Below, one piece after another: positions 1 to 6,776 of a stretch of DNA of 7,349 bases. This stretch comes from Palsa-506 sp050013415. GTDB taxonomy: Bacteria > Actinomycetota > Actinomycetes > Streptosporangiales > Streptosporangiaceae. The DNA lies in assembly GCA_050013415.1 (NCBI GenBank), contig JBEKFH010000245.1, forward strand, positions 1 to 7,349, in the 5' to 3' direction. The position numbers and the translations under genes were made by a program. The first letter of the stretch is position 1. Every line of letters begins with the position of its first letter. The notes beneath the pieces were generated by a model. It did not search any database. It was not told where the DNA came from and saw nothing but the letters and a program-made list of their open reading frames with translations.

Positions 1-1343
1 AGCACGAACATCACGGCGATGGCTGCCGCCGTCACCAGTGCCGTTACCGCGGGCAGCGATTCACGGCGCGGCAGCCGGGTCACCAGCCAGGCGCCGAGCA
101 GCGAGATGGCGCCGAGCGCGGGGACGTAGAACCTGGCGACCTGCAGGGTGGTGCCGAACGGCACGGCGGTCCAGGTGTACGCGGAGTACAACCCCCACAC
201 CGCCAGCCACGAGGCGGCCAGGGCGAGCCCGACCGCCAGGTCCCGGCGGGCTGTGCTCGCCAGCCCGTCGCCAGGAACCGGGCCTGCCCGGACCCGCCGC
301 TGCCCGATGATCCATGCCAATGCCGCCAGCCCGAGCACGAGGGCCGGCATGGCCTGCATCAGGTGGGCCGGCATGTACCTCAGGTTGGGCCAGATCGCGC
401 TGAGGCTGAACTGGATCTCGCCCGGCCGGTAACCCGACGTCAATGGCCCGCCGTACACCAGGCCATCGAAGATGCCAACGCCCACTGCGAAGACCGCGAC
501 AGAAGCCAGCCACCACCGCAGCGTCCAGCGCGGCAACCGCACCGCCGGCAGCTGCCAGGCCACGAGCACCGCGACAACGGCGCAGCCGAGCACCACGATG
601 TCGGTGTACCTGGCGAACGTCGCCAGCTCGAGCGCCACGAACCCGGCCAGCCCGGCGGCGGTGCGGCGGCGCGCGCTTGCCTCGATGGCGAGCAACGACC
701 AGACCAGCGCCCCCGTGCCAGCCGCGATCAGCGAGGCGTCGCTGAACGTCGGCATGTAGTCACGCCAGCCCCAGAGCAGTGCCGCGCCGGACGAGCAGTA
801 CAGGCCCACGGCCGCTGCACCGCCGAACCGGCCAAGCCACCGCCGAGCCCCGCCGAACAGGCCCGCGCACGCGATCGCCCCGTAGAACAGCTGATCCCAC
901 CGGATGATCCCCAGGCCCTGAAACAGAACCGCGAGGAACGGGAAGCCAGGATCCTTCTCACTGATCCAGCGCCCGCTCGATAGCTGCACCCACTGCACGA
1001 TCGCCGGCAGGCCAGGGCCGCCGGACCGCGGGCCGGCGGCTAGCTGGCGGGCCAGCTCGCGGACCTGCGCGCCAGACAGGGTCAGGAAATGGCCGTCGGT
1101 CATGGCCACGATCGAGGCCCGATAGGCATAATCGTCGGGCTCCGGCATAAAGGTCGCAGTTCTCAAGATCACGATGCAGAGCGCCGCGAACGCAGCAGCC
1201 GCCAGCCCTGCATCCACCAGATCCCAGCGCGTCAGGCTGCTGAACCTGGCCGGCCGGTGCAGACCTGACGAACCCGGATCCACCGTCGCGGCTGGGCCCG
1301 GCGGCGTCACCTCACCGGGCTCAGTGCCCCTCGCCTCGCTCAT
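1..1343 (-). CDS. Polytopic membrane protein, putative GT-C (GT39/PMT-like) glycosyltransferase, 3' end outside window
   Basis: The frame is open from the ATG at 1341-1343 to the window edge (447 complete codons), so the C-terminus is missing. The N-terminus is a Pro/Gly/Ala-rich cytoplasmic tail of about 40 residues. A first membrane helix follows (about 43-63), then an outward loop starting PEPDDYAY (D70, D71), then EKDPGFPFL (129-137), then about eight to ten more hydrophobic segments to residue 447. An acidic pair just after the first helix, followed by a Lys-x-Pro-type loop, matches the layout of GT-C enzymes that use polyprenyl-phosphate sugars. The family match is by architecture and motif style only, so the sugar and acceptor are unknown. 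GAGGA at 1351-1355 lies 7 nt upstream of the ATG and supports this start. The gene is divergent from the glutamate kinase-like gene. Another large membrane protein family (DUF2029-type) is possible. Confidence 0.82.
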   Translation of the reverse strand, partial: MSEARGTEPGEVTPPGPAATVDPGSSGLHRPARFSSLTRWDLVDAGLAAAAFAALCIVILRTATFMPEPDDYAYRASIVAMTDGHFLTLSGAQVRELARQLAAGPRSGGPGLPAIVQWVQLSSGRWISEKDPGFPFLAVLFQGLGIIRWDQLFYGAIACAGLFGGARRWLGRFGGAAAVGLYCSSGAALLWGWRDYMPTFSDASLIAAGTGALVWSLLAIEASARRRTAAGLAGFVALELATFARYTDIVVLGCAVVAVLVAWQLPAVRLPRWTLRWWLASVAVFAVGVGIFDGLVYGGPLTSGYRPGEIQFSLSAIWPNLRYMPAHLMQAMPALVLGLAALAWIIGQRRVRAGPVPGDGLASTARRDLAVGLALAASWLAVWGLYSAYTWTAVPFGTTLQVARFYVPALGAISLLGAWLVTRLPRRESLPAVTALVTAAAIAVMFV

Positions 1344-1386
1344 GCCCACGTCCTCGCGGTCAGGCCGACGCCGCCACGCCGACGTC

Positions 1387-1392
1387 ACTATA
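1387..1392 (-). promoter_or_regulatory. Putative -10 box (TATAGT) for the membrane protein gene
   Basis: The minus strand reads TATAGT here, close to the TATAAT consensus and conspicuous in very GC-rich DNA. Transcription would start near 1380, giving a leader of roughly 37 nt that includes the GAGGA ribosome site before the ATG at 1343. No good -35 hexamer is seen at 17-18 bp spacing (CTGCTG or CCTGCT). Confidence 0.5.
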
Positions 1393-1396
1393 GGCG

Positions 1397-1410
1397 GCCC
1401 GCCTGCGGGC
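1397..1410. repeat. Perfect inverted repeat in the divergent promoter region, possible operator
   Basis: GCCCGC (1397-1402) and GCGGGC (1405-1410) form perfect 6-bp arms around a 2-bp centre. The dyad lies within the spacer immediately upstream of the leftward TATAGT box, where a bound repressor would block RNA polymerase. Such GC-only palindromes can arise by chance in this base composition, so the operator role is inference. Confidence 0.35.
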
Positions 1411-1465
1411 AGCAGGTGAGCAAGGCGTGAGTTCTGGGTGAGCCAGCCGAGGCGGGTCGTGCTGG

Positions 1466-1471
1466 TAAGGT
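1466..1471 (+). promoter_or_regulatory. Putative -10 box (TAAGGT) for leaderless transcription of the kinase gene
   Basis: TAAGGT fits the actinobacterial TANNNT -10 pattern and ends 6 nt before the GTG start at 1478, the spacing expected for a transcript that begins at the start codon. The same bases contain AAGG (1467-1470), which could instead be a weak ribosome site 7 nt from the GTG. No convincing -35 is present. Confidence 0.4.
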
Positions 1472-1477
1472 CCACGC

Positions 1478-2992
1478 GTGACCCGGCAGGTAGTCAAGCT
1501 CGGCTCAAGCTCCATTGCCAGCGGCGACGGGCTGGCGCTTGACGTCATTGCCGGCCTTGTCTCCCAGATCGCCGCGGTGCAGCGAGCCGGGCAAGAGATC
1601 ATCCTGGTCACCTCCGGGGCAGCGCGGCTTGGCCGGCGGCTGCTGTCGTTCGAGGGTCCGACCGCCGGAGCGGCTCCTGCGCTACGGGCGCTCGTCAGCT
1701 CGGTCCGGTCCTCGATGGGGGAGGCAGCCGACTACGCCCGGCTCATCGGCTCCCTGCAGGAGACACTCCGGCGCTACGAAAGCGCGGAGCCGATGCCGCA
1801 GGCTGTCGATGTGGCACTGCCAGCATCGGTGGGCCAGCCGGCGCTGATGGCGATGTACCGCCAGCTGGCTGCGGCCGTCGGGATCGAGGTATGCCAGATC
1901 CTGGTGTCTCGCAGTGATCTGGCATCGGCCAGGGCGATGAGTGACCTCGGCAGCCTGCTGAACGAGGCACTCGGCCGCGGCCTGCTTCCCGTCGTGAATG
2001 GCAACGACGCGATGGATCCGGTGTCCGCGCTCGACAATGACCAGGTAGCCGTGGCGATCTCCGTCGCGGCCGGGGCCTCGCGGCTGCTGTTCCTGACCGA
2101 CGTGCGGGCTGCCTACCGGGACCTGGCCTTCAGGGACCGGATCTCCCGGCTCACCCCCGACGAGGCGCGAGCCCTGCGCATCACGGCAGGCGGCGCGGGA
2201 CGAGGCGGGATGGGATCGAAGCTCAGCGCCGCGGCGCGGGCAGCCTGCTGCGGCATCGAGTGCGTCATCGGCTCGGCCCGCGAGCCTGACGTGGTGGCCA
2301 GGAGCATCAACCCGCGGGCCAGGCTGGGGACGGTCGTCCGCGCGGCCGGCCGCAGCCTGGAGCCATCGCAGCGCTGGGTCGGCGGCATGGCCTACTCGGC
2401 GGGCTCCATCCACGTCAACAAGGACGCCGAGCAGAGCCTCCGTTCCGGGAGCACGCTGTTCCTCTCTGGCGTCAAGCGCGTGGACGGAGACTTCGGCGTC
2501 GGCTCGGTCGTGGAACTACTGGACGTCCGTCATCCTGAACGGCTGATCGGCCGCGGCTCGGTGGCCCTGCCCTCGGGCACCCTCCGGCTGCTGCGCGCCC
2601 TGTCGCCGCAGGAGGTTGCCTGCGCCATCTCGGTCCTGCTGCGGCTCTGGCGCGCGCCGGCGCCGCAGGCGCGGGCCGGCCCGGGGGATCGCGCGGCCGC
2701 GGTGGCGGCGCTGACGGACCCGGATATGTTCGAGGACTGCAAGGAACTGGCAGCAGGCGGCTCCACGGCAAGCAGGGAAGCGCTGGCCCAGCTGGCCGCA
2801 TCTTCCGCAGACCGGATTGGCGAGCTTGCCGACTCGCTCATGCTGACCCAGCCGCAGCTGTGCGCAGAGATCCTGCTGGACAGGGGATTCATGCTCGGCC
2901 ACGTGCCAGCTGAGCCAGCGGCGCGCCGTACGTTCAGGAACATCCATGCAGTGCACCGGGAATCGCTCGTCGTCTACCCGCCAGGTCGCTAG
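1478..2992 (+). CDS. proB: Glutamate 5-kinase-like protein (amino-acid kinase + PUA) with insertion and C-terminal extension
   Basis: Glutamate 5-kinase phosphorylates the glutamate gamma-carboxylate with ATP in the cytoplasm, the first step of proline synthesis. The kinase domain covers about residues 3-290: VVKLGSS with K7, VTSGA with S46, NGND (174-177), DND (186-188), LTD (T207, D208) and GRGGMGSK with K248. A PUA-like domain follows (about 297-375, starting RWVGG). The protein has 504 residues against roughly 370 for typical ProB. The excess is about 43 residues inserted after GRRLL (about 57-104) and a mostly helical-looking tail of about 130 residues (376-504) that I do not recognise. 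The conserved Asn of the family's NA..TL motif is replaced (SDLGSL, 155-160), and NEND reads NGND. The GTG start lies directly before the first kinase strand. The gene faces the ProA-like gene. Family membership is firm, but glutamate as substrate is inferred and could be wrong. Confidence 0.82.
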   Translation: MTRQVVKLGSSSIASGDGLALDVIAGLVSQIAAVQRAGQEIILVTSGAARLGRRLLSFEGPTAGAAPALRALVSSVRSSMGEAADYARLIGSLQETLRRYESAEPMPQAVDVALPASVGQPALMAMYRQLAAAVGIEVCQILVSRSDLASARAMSDLGSLLNEALGRGLLPVVNGNDAMDPVSALDNDQVAVAISVAAGASRLLFLTDVRAAYRDLAFRDRISRLTPDEARALRITAGGAGRGGMGSKLSAAARAACCGIECVIGSAREPDVVARSINPRARLGTVVRAAGRSLEPSQRWVGGMAYSAGSIHVNKDAEQSLRSGSTLFLSGVKRVDGDFGVGSVVELLDVRHPERLIGRGSVALPSGTLRLLRALSPQEVACAISVLLRLWRAPAPQARAGPGDRAAAVAALTDPDMFEDCKELAAGGSTASREALAQLAASSADRIGELADSLMLTQPQLCAEILLDRGFMLGHVPAEPAARRTFRNIHAVHRESLVVYPPGR

Positions 2993-3004
2993 AGTCGGCC
3001 GCCG

Positions 3005-3057
3005 CAGCCCGGCTGACCGGCCCGCACAGCCGGTCAACCGGCCCGCACAGCCCGGCT
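3005..3057. repeat. Nested direct repeats in the convergent intergenic gap
   Basis: A 16-bp sequence, ACCGGCCCGCACAGCC, occurs exactly at 3016-3031 and 3037-3052 (period 21). A 10-bp sequence, CAGCCCGGCT, flanks the block at 3005-3014 and 3048-3057, the second copy running into the reductase stop codon. This looks like a local duplication of a terminator segment. The repeat itself is certain, but a function beyond termination is not shown. Confidence 0.7.
3014..3036. terminator. Strong hairpin between convergent genes, putative bidirectional terminator
   Basis: TGACCGGC (3014-3021) and GCCGGTCA (3029-3036) are perfect 8-bp arms around a 7-nt loop. The hairpin is centred in the 63-bp gap between the stop codons at 2992 and 3056, so it can serve both converging transcripts. 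There is no U tract on either strand, as is common for actinobacterial terminators. An alternative hairpin with 6-bp arms (3029-3034 with 3037-3042) competes with it. Confidence 0.55.
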
Positions 3058-4330
3058 AGCTGGCCCTGGGCACCACGGCGTATTGCCTCAGGTGCAGGTC
3101 CCTGAAGGTCACCGGCCCCCGCGGCCCGGGAACGACGTCGATGTTGATCCCCGTCTCCGGCACGGCAAGCAGCGTGAATCCGTCGAGCAGGCGCGGGCTG
3201 GCGTTCCAGAACGCGCCGCAGCCTGCGTAGTCGTCCAGGAACTGGTTCGCCGCCTGCTCGTCGGCGCTGACAACCGACGCGGCCAGCCCGGACGTCTCCC
3301 TGTTCGCGATCTCGGCGGCATCCTTCGCGCTGGCTGCCTCGGCGACGGTGATCGTGGCCTCGCGCCCGGCATCCAGTGCCCACTCATGACCGAGCGGGTG
3401 GGCGTGCGGCGGCAGCGAGAGGCTGATGTTCAAGCGCTTGGCAAGATCTGTAATGGGCGGAATCATGGAATCCCACCGCTGCCGATGCAGCAGCAGGAGG
3501 TTCAGCCGGTTGCAGACGCCCAGCCTGTCGAGGCTGCGCTCGATCAGCCTAAGGGCCAGGTTCTCGTCGGCGGCAAGGTCGATGTAGATGACAGCCCCGC
3601 CGTCGGCGTGCGCCAGCGTCCTAACGCCGTGCAGCGCCGCCTCGTGCGCCAGCGCTCTGGTGCTGGCGCCGCTGCCGCGCAGTATGACGAGCGGGATCAG
3701 CCGTGGCTGCCGCACCAGGGCGAACGCGCTCTCCCGGCTGGCAGCCCTGAGCAACTGGATGGCGCTGGGATCGAGCCCGGCATCGCGCAGGGCGGGACCG
3801 ACGACCTGATCGACGAGCGCGCTGGCTGACCGCAGCGCGGCGGAACCCGTCCGCAGCACGCCTGCGTTGCGCGACTTGATGAGCTGGGATGCGATGTCCG
3901 CCACGACGTTGGGCCTGGCCTCGAAATTCGCCCCGATCACGCCGACCGGCCTGCGCCGTTCCCATAGCCCGAGATCGCCGGGCAGGTCGCGCACGTGGAA
4001 CTGGGCCGGCTCGGCAGGCACCTGCGCGAGCTCGTGAAGCTGGGCGCAGATGCCGCGAATCCGCTCGCGGTCGAGCACCAGCCGGTCGGCAACGGCAGCC
4101 GGGAGGCCCTCGGCGCGTGCCGCCGCCACGTCCCTGGCGTTGGCCTCCAGGATCTCGGCCGACCCCTGGTCCAGCCGCGCGGCCATGGCGCTCAGCGCTT
4201 CGTCCAGGGCATCGGCGGGCGCCTGCCGGAGTACCTGGGCGCCAGCGTGCGCCGCCTGCGCCGCCATGATCACTGCCGCTGCCGCGTCGGCCGGCTCCCC
4301 GCTCCCGACCGTCACGCGGAACGTGCCCAT
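3056..4330 (-). CDS. proA: Divergent gamma-glutamyl phosphate reductase-like protein (glutamate-5-semialdehyde dehydrogenase family)
   Basis: ProA reduces gamma-glutamyl phosphate with NADPH to glutamate-5-semialdehyde, which cyclises to pyrroline-5-carboxylate. From the ATG at 4330 the protein has 424 residues, normal for the family (about 415-420). Recognisable ProA segments in order are EILEANARDV, RRRPVGVIGANFEARPNVV, NAGVLRTG, the catalytic cysteine in GVCNR (C273), FWNASPRLLDG and GPRGPVTFRDL near the end. Departures include RTG where ProA has RGG, LGVCNR for the usual PSTCNT, and VPETGIN where FGLGAE[VI].[VI]ST is expected. An in-frame TTG at 4345 would add five residues but overlaps a TATATT box, so I prefer the ATG; no clear ribosome site precedes it. 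The gene lies 81 nt downstream of the NB-ARC regulator on the same strand and is convergent with the kinase gene. The dehydrogenase family is clear, but the true substrate is uncertain. Confidence 0.82.
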   Translation of the reverse strand: MGTFRVTVGSGEPADAAAAVIMAAQAAHAGAQVLRQAPADALDEALSAMAARLDQGSAEILEANARDVAAARAEGLPAAVADRLVLDRERIRGICAQLHELAQVPAEPAQFHVRDLPGDLGLWERRRPVGVIGANFEARPNVVADIASQLIKSRNAGVLRTGSAALRSASALVDQVVGPALRDAGLDPSAIQLLRAASRESAFALVRQPRLIPLVILRGSGASTRALAHEAALHGVRTLAHADGGAVIYIDLAADENLALRLIERSLDRLGVCNRLNLLLLHRQRWDSMIPPITDLAKRLNISLSLPPHAHPLGHEWALDAGREATITVAEAASAKDAAEIANRETSGLAASVVSADEQAANQFLDDYAGCGAFWNASPRLLDGFTLLAVPETGINIDVVPGPRGPVTFRDLHLRQYAVVPRAS

Positions 4331-4344
4331 CTCGGCATGGCACA

Positions 4345-4350
4345 AATATA
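4345..4350 (-). promoter_or_regulatory. Putative -10 box (TATATT) for the ProA-like gene
   Basis: The minus strand reads TATATT, one of the few AT-only hexamers in the window. It would start transcription near 4338, only about 8 nt before the ATG at 4330. This explains the missing ribosome site and argues against the overlapping TTG at 4345 as the start. No consensus -35 is visible; that position is occupied by an inverted repeat. Confidence 0.45.
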
Positions 4351-4355
4351 GCCAG

Positions 4356-4376
4356 CTGCCCGGTCCGGCCGGGCAG
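4356..4376. repeat. 8-bp-arm inverted repeat upstream of the ProA-like gene: operator or terminator of the regulator gene
   Basis: CTGCCCGG (4356-4363) and CCGGGCAG (4369-4376) are perfect 8-bp arms around TCCGG. The element lies 35 nt past the regulator stop codon and 5 bp upstream of the TATATT box, overlapping the expected -35/spacer. It could be a U-less terminator for the regulator transcript, an operator for the reductase promoter, or both. It shares the CGGGCAG core with sequence at 1407-1413 near the other dyad. Confidence 0.45.
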
Positions 4377-4411
4377 GCCCGCGATTTACGGTGTGCTGGC
4401 CGCTGATGCCC

Positions 4412-6745
4412 TCAGCTGCCGACGGCGAGCTTGGCGCGGATGGCCTCAGCGTCAGGGTGGTTCATGCCGTCGAAGATGGCCAGGGCCCGTTGCCATGCGT
4501 GGCGGGCGGCCTGCGGGTCGCCTGAGCCCTGGCGCGTATCGCCGAGATGGTCCAGGACAGTGGCCTGCCGCCAGCGCTCCTTGCTCCGGGCGAGCAGGTC
4601 CAGGGCTTCGGAGTAACAGGCGGCAGCCTGCTCAGGCCGGCCGAGCCGGTCGTGGATGTAGCCGAGGCTGTCCAAAGTGTTCGCCTCGTCGAGCGGGTCG
4701 CCGAGTTCGCGTTGCAGGGCGAGGGCTTGCTGGCAGCAGGTAAGGCCCTGCTCGTGGTTTCCGAGCAGGGCCAGGTGCCAGCCGGCGGCATTGAGCGCGA
4801 GAGCCTGCCCGGCAGGGCGGCCCGCCGCCTGGAACAGGCTGAGGGCGCGCTCGTCGTGCTGGACCGCTTCGCCGTGGCGGCCCTGACGCTCGAGCAGGAA
4901 AGAGACATTCAGGCAGGTGCTGGCTTCGCCGGCCTGGTCGCCGATCTGCCGGAATTGCTCGAGTGCCTGCGCAAAATGCGCGGCGGCGGCCTGGTGGTGG
5001 CCGCGCAACAGGCAAGCGAACCCGATCTGATCGCCTGCCCGGGCCTGGGCGGCCACATCTCCCAGCGATGCCGCGGCGGCCAGCGCGGTGCGCTGAGTGT
5101 CGGCGAGGTCGTCGTAATGCGCGCGCAAGGAAAAGAACGTCGCGAGGACCCAGGGCAGCTGCCACGCATGGCGGCTGAAGCCAGCGCCCGCAGCATGCAC
5201 GGTGGCCGCCAGCAGGACCTTGTGCTCGGCGTCGAACCACGCCAGCGCCTGGTCCGGGCCGACCGGGCTCTCCGGCAGCGTTCCCGGCTGCGGCGGAGGC
5301 AGGGCAACCGCATCCCTGGAGGGGCGCAGCAGCCGGTCGGCGGCGCAGGCGGTCTGCAGGTAGTGGTCCAGCACACGGTGCACTGCCGCGCGCCGCTGCG
5401 GCGGGCTGTCGAGTGCCGTTGCCCGCTCGGCGGCATAGGCACGGAGCAAGTCGTGGCAGGAGAACCGCCCTGGTAGATGCTCTGAGAGCAGGTGCGCCCT
5501 GGTCAGCTCCCCGAGCGCCCGGCGCGCCCGGGCGACGGGCAGGCCCGCCAGGCTCGCTGCGGCCGGGGCGGAGATATCGGGGCCGGGGTGAACTCCCACC
5601 AGCCGGAACATCCTGGCCGCCGCCGGATCCAGGTCCTGGTAGGACCAGGTGAAAACTGTCCGCACCGCGGTGCGCTCGTCCCGGCCGGTTTCCAGCATGT
5701 CCAGCCGGTGCCTCAGGTCAGCCAGCTCGGCGGTCAGGTCCGCCAGCGCGGCGCCGTTGCGTGCCACCACCAGCTCGGCCGCCACCCGCAGCGCCAGCGG
5801 CAGCCGGCCGCACTGGTCAGCCAGCCGCACCGCAGCACCGTGGTCATCCCGCACCCCGCTGCCGATCAGGCTCCTGAGCAGGCCGAGCGCCTCGGGCAGC
5901 GGCAGCAGGTCCACCTCCAGCCGCACCGCGCCATCACCAGCCGCCAGCCCGCCAAGCGCATCCCGGCTGGTCACCAGCGTCAGGCAGCCAGGGCTGCCGG
6001 GCAGCAGCGGCCGCACCTGCGCCACGTCACGCGCGTTGTCCAGCACAATGAGGACCCGCCGCCCGGCCAGCCGGCTGCGGTAGGCCGCAGCGCGCTCCGC
6101 AGTGCCGTCCGGGATGTCCTGGCCTGGCACGCCCAGGGCACGCAGGAATCCGGCCAGGGCGTCACCGGCCGGCATCGGCTCGCCGACGTCATAGCCGCGC
6201 AGGTCGACAAATAGCTGGCCGTCGGGGAACTGGCTGGCGACCTGATGCGCCCAGTGCACCGCCAGCGCCGTCTTCCCCACCCCGGCCATCCCGCCGAGCA
6301 CTGAAATCACGGCTGCCGCCGGCCCGCTGGCGCCAGCCGGCCCGCCGGCGCCAGCCGGGTCCAGCAGACGGGCCAGCGCCGCCAGCTCATGCTGGCGGCC
6401 GGTGAACTGCCGCACCGGACCTGGCAGCTGCCGCGGCACCAGCCGCCCGTCACCCGCCTGAGGCGGCCGGTCCCCCGGGGATGTGGTCACCGGGCCGGCC
6501 ACGGCACGACCGAGCCGCCGCCCGGCGGCGGCTCCGAACTCCGCGCGGGCCTCCCCGGGTAGCTCCAGCGCATCAACCAGCCGGTGCACCGTATCCGGGT
6601 GCGGCCATCTGGTACGGCCCCGTTCCAGGTTGCTGATCGCGCGGACGCTCATGCCCGACCGCTCTGCCAGCTCCGCCTGGGACAGCCCGGCCGACCGGCG
6701 GCCGGCACTCAGCCTCGTGCCGAACGCCGCGCCCTCTGCGGTCAT
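4412..6745 (-). CDS. XRE-type HTH + NB-ARC (STAND) ATPase + TPR transcriptional regulator
   Basis: The protein has 777 residues from the ATG at 6745. An XRE-like helix-turn-helix spans about 8-75 (RLSAGRRSAGLSQAELAERS, then AISNLERG). After a Pro-rich linker comes FTGRQHEL (about 114-121), then the NB-ARC core: Walker A GGMAGVGKT (151-159), Walker B VLIVLDN (about 231-237), LVTSRD (about 257-262), RLPLA (314-318) and the MHD-equivalent FSCHDLLRAYA (428-438). The C-terminal third is helical with TPR-type repeats (about 570-770). Family knowledge suggests nucleotide- and ligand-gated activation through the TPRs and DNA binding by the HTH. The frame extends to 6910, but GGAGGG at 6753-6758 lies 7 nt from the 6745 ATG, and the extra 55 residues are not domain-like. 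Its position just upstream of the ProA-like gene suggests a local regulator. STAND proteins also act in phage defence, but no effector domain is seen here. Confidence 0.88.
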   Translation of the reverse strand: MTAEGAAFGTRLSAGRRSAGLSQAELAERSGMSVRAISNLERGRTRWPHPDTVHRLVDALELPGEARAEFGAAAGRRLGRAVAGPVTTSPGDRPPQAGDGRLVPRQLPGPVRQFTGRQHELAALARLLDPAGAGGPAGASGPAAAVISVLGGMAGVGKTALAVHWAHQVASQFPDGQLFVDLRGYDVGEPMPAGDALAGFLRALGVPGQDIPDGTAERAAAYRSRLAGRRVLIVLDNARDVAQVRPLLPGSPGCLTLVTSRDALGGLAAGDGAVRLEVDLLPLPEALGLLRSLIGSGVRDDHGAAVRLADQCGRLPLALRVAAELVVARNGAALADLTAELADLRHRLDMLETGRDERTAVRTVFTWSYQDLDPAAARMFRLVGVHPGPDISAPAAASLAGLPVARARRALGELTRAHLLSEHLPGRFSCHDLLRAYAAERATALDSPPQRRAAVHRVLDHYLQTACAADRLLRPSRDAVALPPPQPGTLPESPVGPDQALAWFDAEHKVLLAATVHAAGAGFSRHAWQLPWVLATFFSLRAHYDDLADTQRTALAAAASLGDVAAQARAGDQIGFACLLRGHHQAAAAHFAQALEQFRQIGDQAGEASTCLNVSFLLERQGRHGEAVQHDERALSLFQAAGRPAGQALALNAAGWHLALLGNHEQGLTCCQQALALQRELGDPLDEANTLDSLGYIHDRLGRPEQAAACYSEALDLLARSKERWRQATVLDHLGDTRQGSGDPQAARHAWQRALAIFDGMNHPDAEAIRAKLAVGS

Positions 6746-6752
6746 CGCTGGG

Positions 6753-6758
6753 CCCTCC
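6753..6758 (-). promoter_or_regulatory. Ribosome binding site GGAGGG that fixes the regulator start
   Basis: The minus strand reads GGAGGG, with 7 nt before the ATG at 6745. It is the strongest Shine-Dalgarno sequence seen in the window and decides against the longer frame beginning at 6910. Confidence 0.75.
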
Positions 6759-6776
6759 AGATCTCGGCGGCCGTCA

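Noticed and set aside
363..983. Plus-strand open frame (206 codons) within the left membrane protein region
   Set aside because: Its translation is a charged Arg/Gln/Pro-rich shadow, whereas the opposite strand gives a continuous hydrophobic multi-spanning protein from 1343 to the edge.
1682..2413. Minus-strand open frame (243 codons) opposite the kinase gene
   Set aside because: It is a low-complexity Arg/Ala/Gly/Pro translation, antisense to conserved kinase motifs.
3083..3829. Plus-strand open frame (248 codons) opposite the ProA-like gene
   Set aside because: It is antisense to the conserved reductase coding sequence, with no independent start signal or family resemblance.
4343..4345. 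TTG as start of the ProA-like gene
   Set aside because: It overlaps the best -10 candidate (TATATT) and adds only five residues not expected for the family; the ATG at 4330 fits better.
4547..5476. Long plus-strand open frame (309 codons) inside the regulator gene
   Set aside because: Its translation shows no recognisable domain and it lies antisense to clear NB-ARC/TPR coding sequence; long antisense frames are expected at this GC content.
6329..6358. Repeated GGCGCCAGCCGG (6329-6340 and 6347-6358) as a regulatory repeat
   Set aside because: It lies inside the regulator gene and encodes a Gly/Ala/Pro linker before the Walker A motif; a low-complexity coding repeat explains it.
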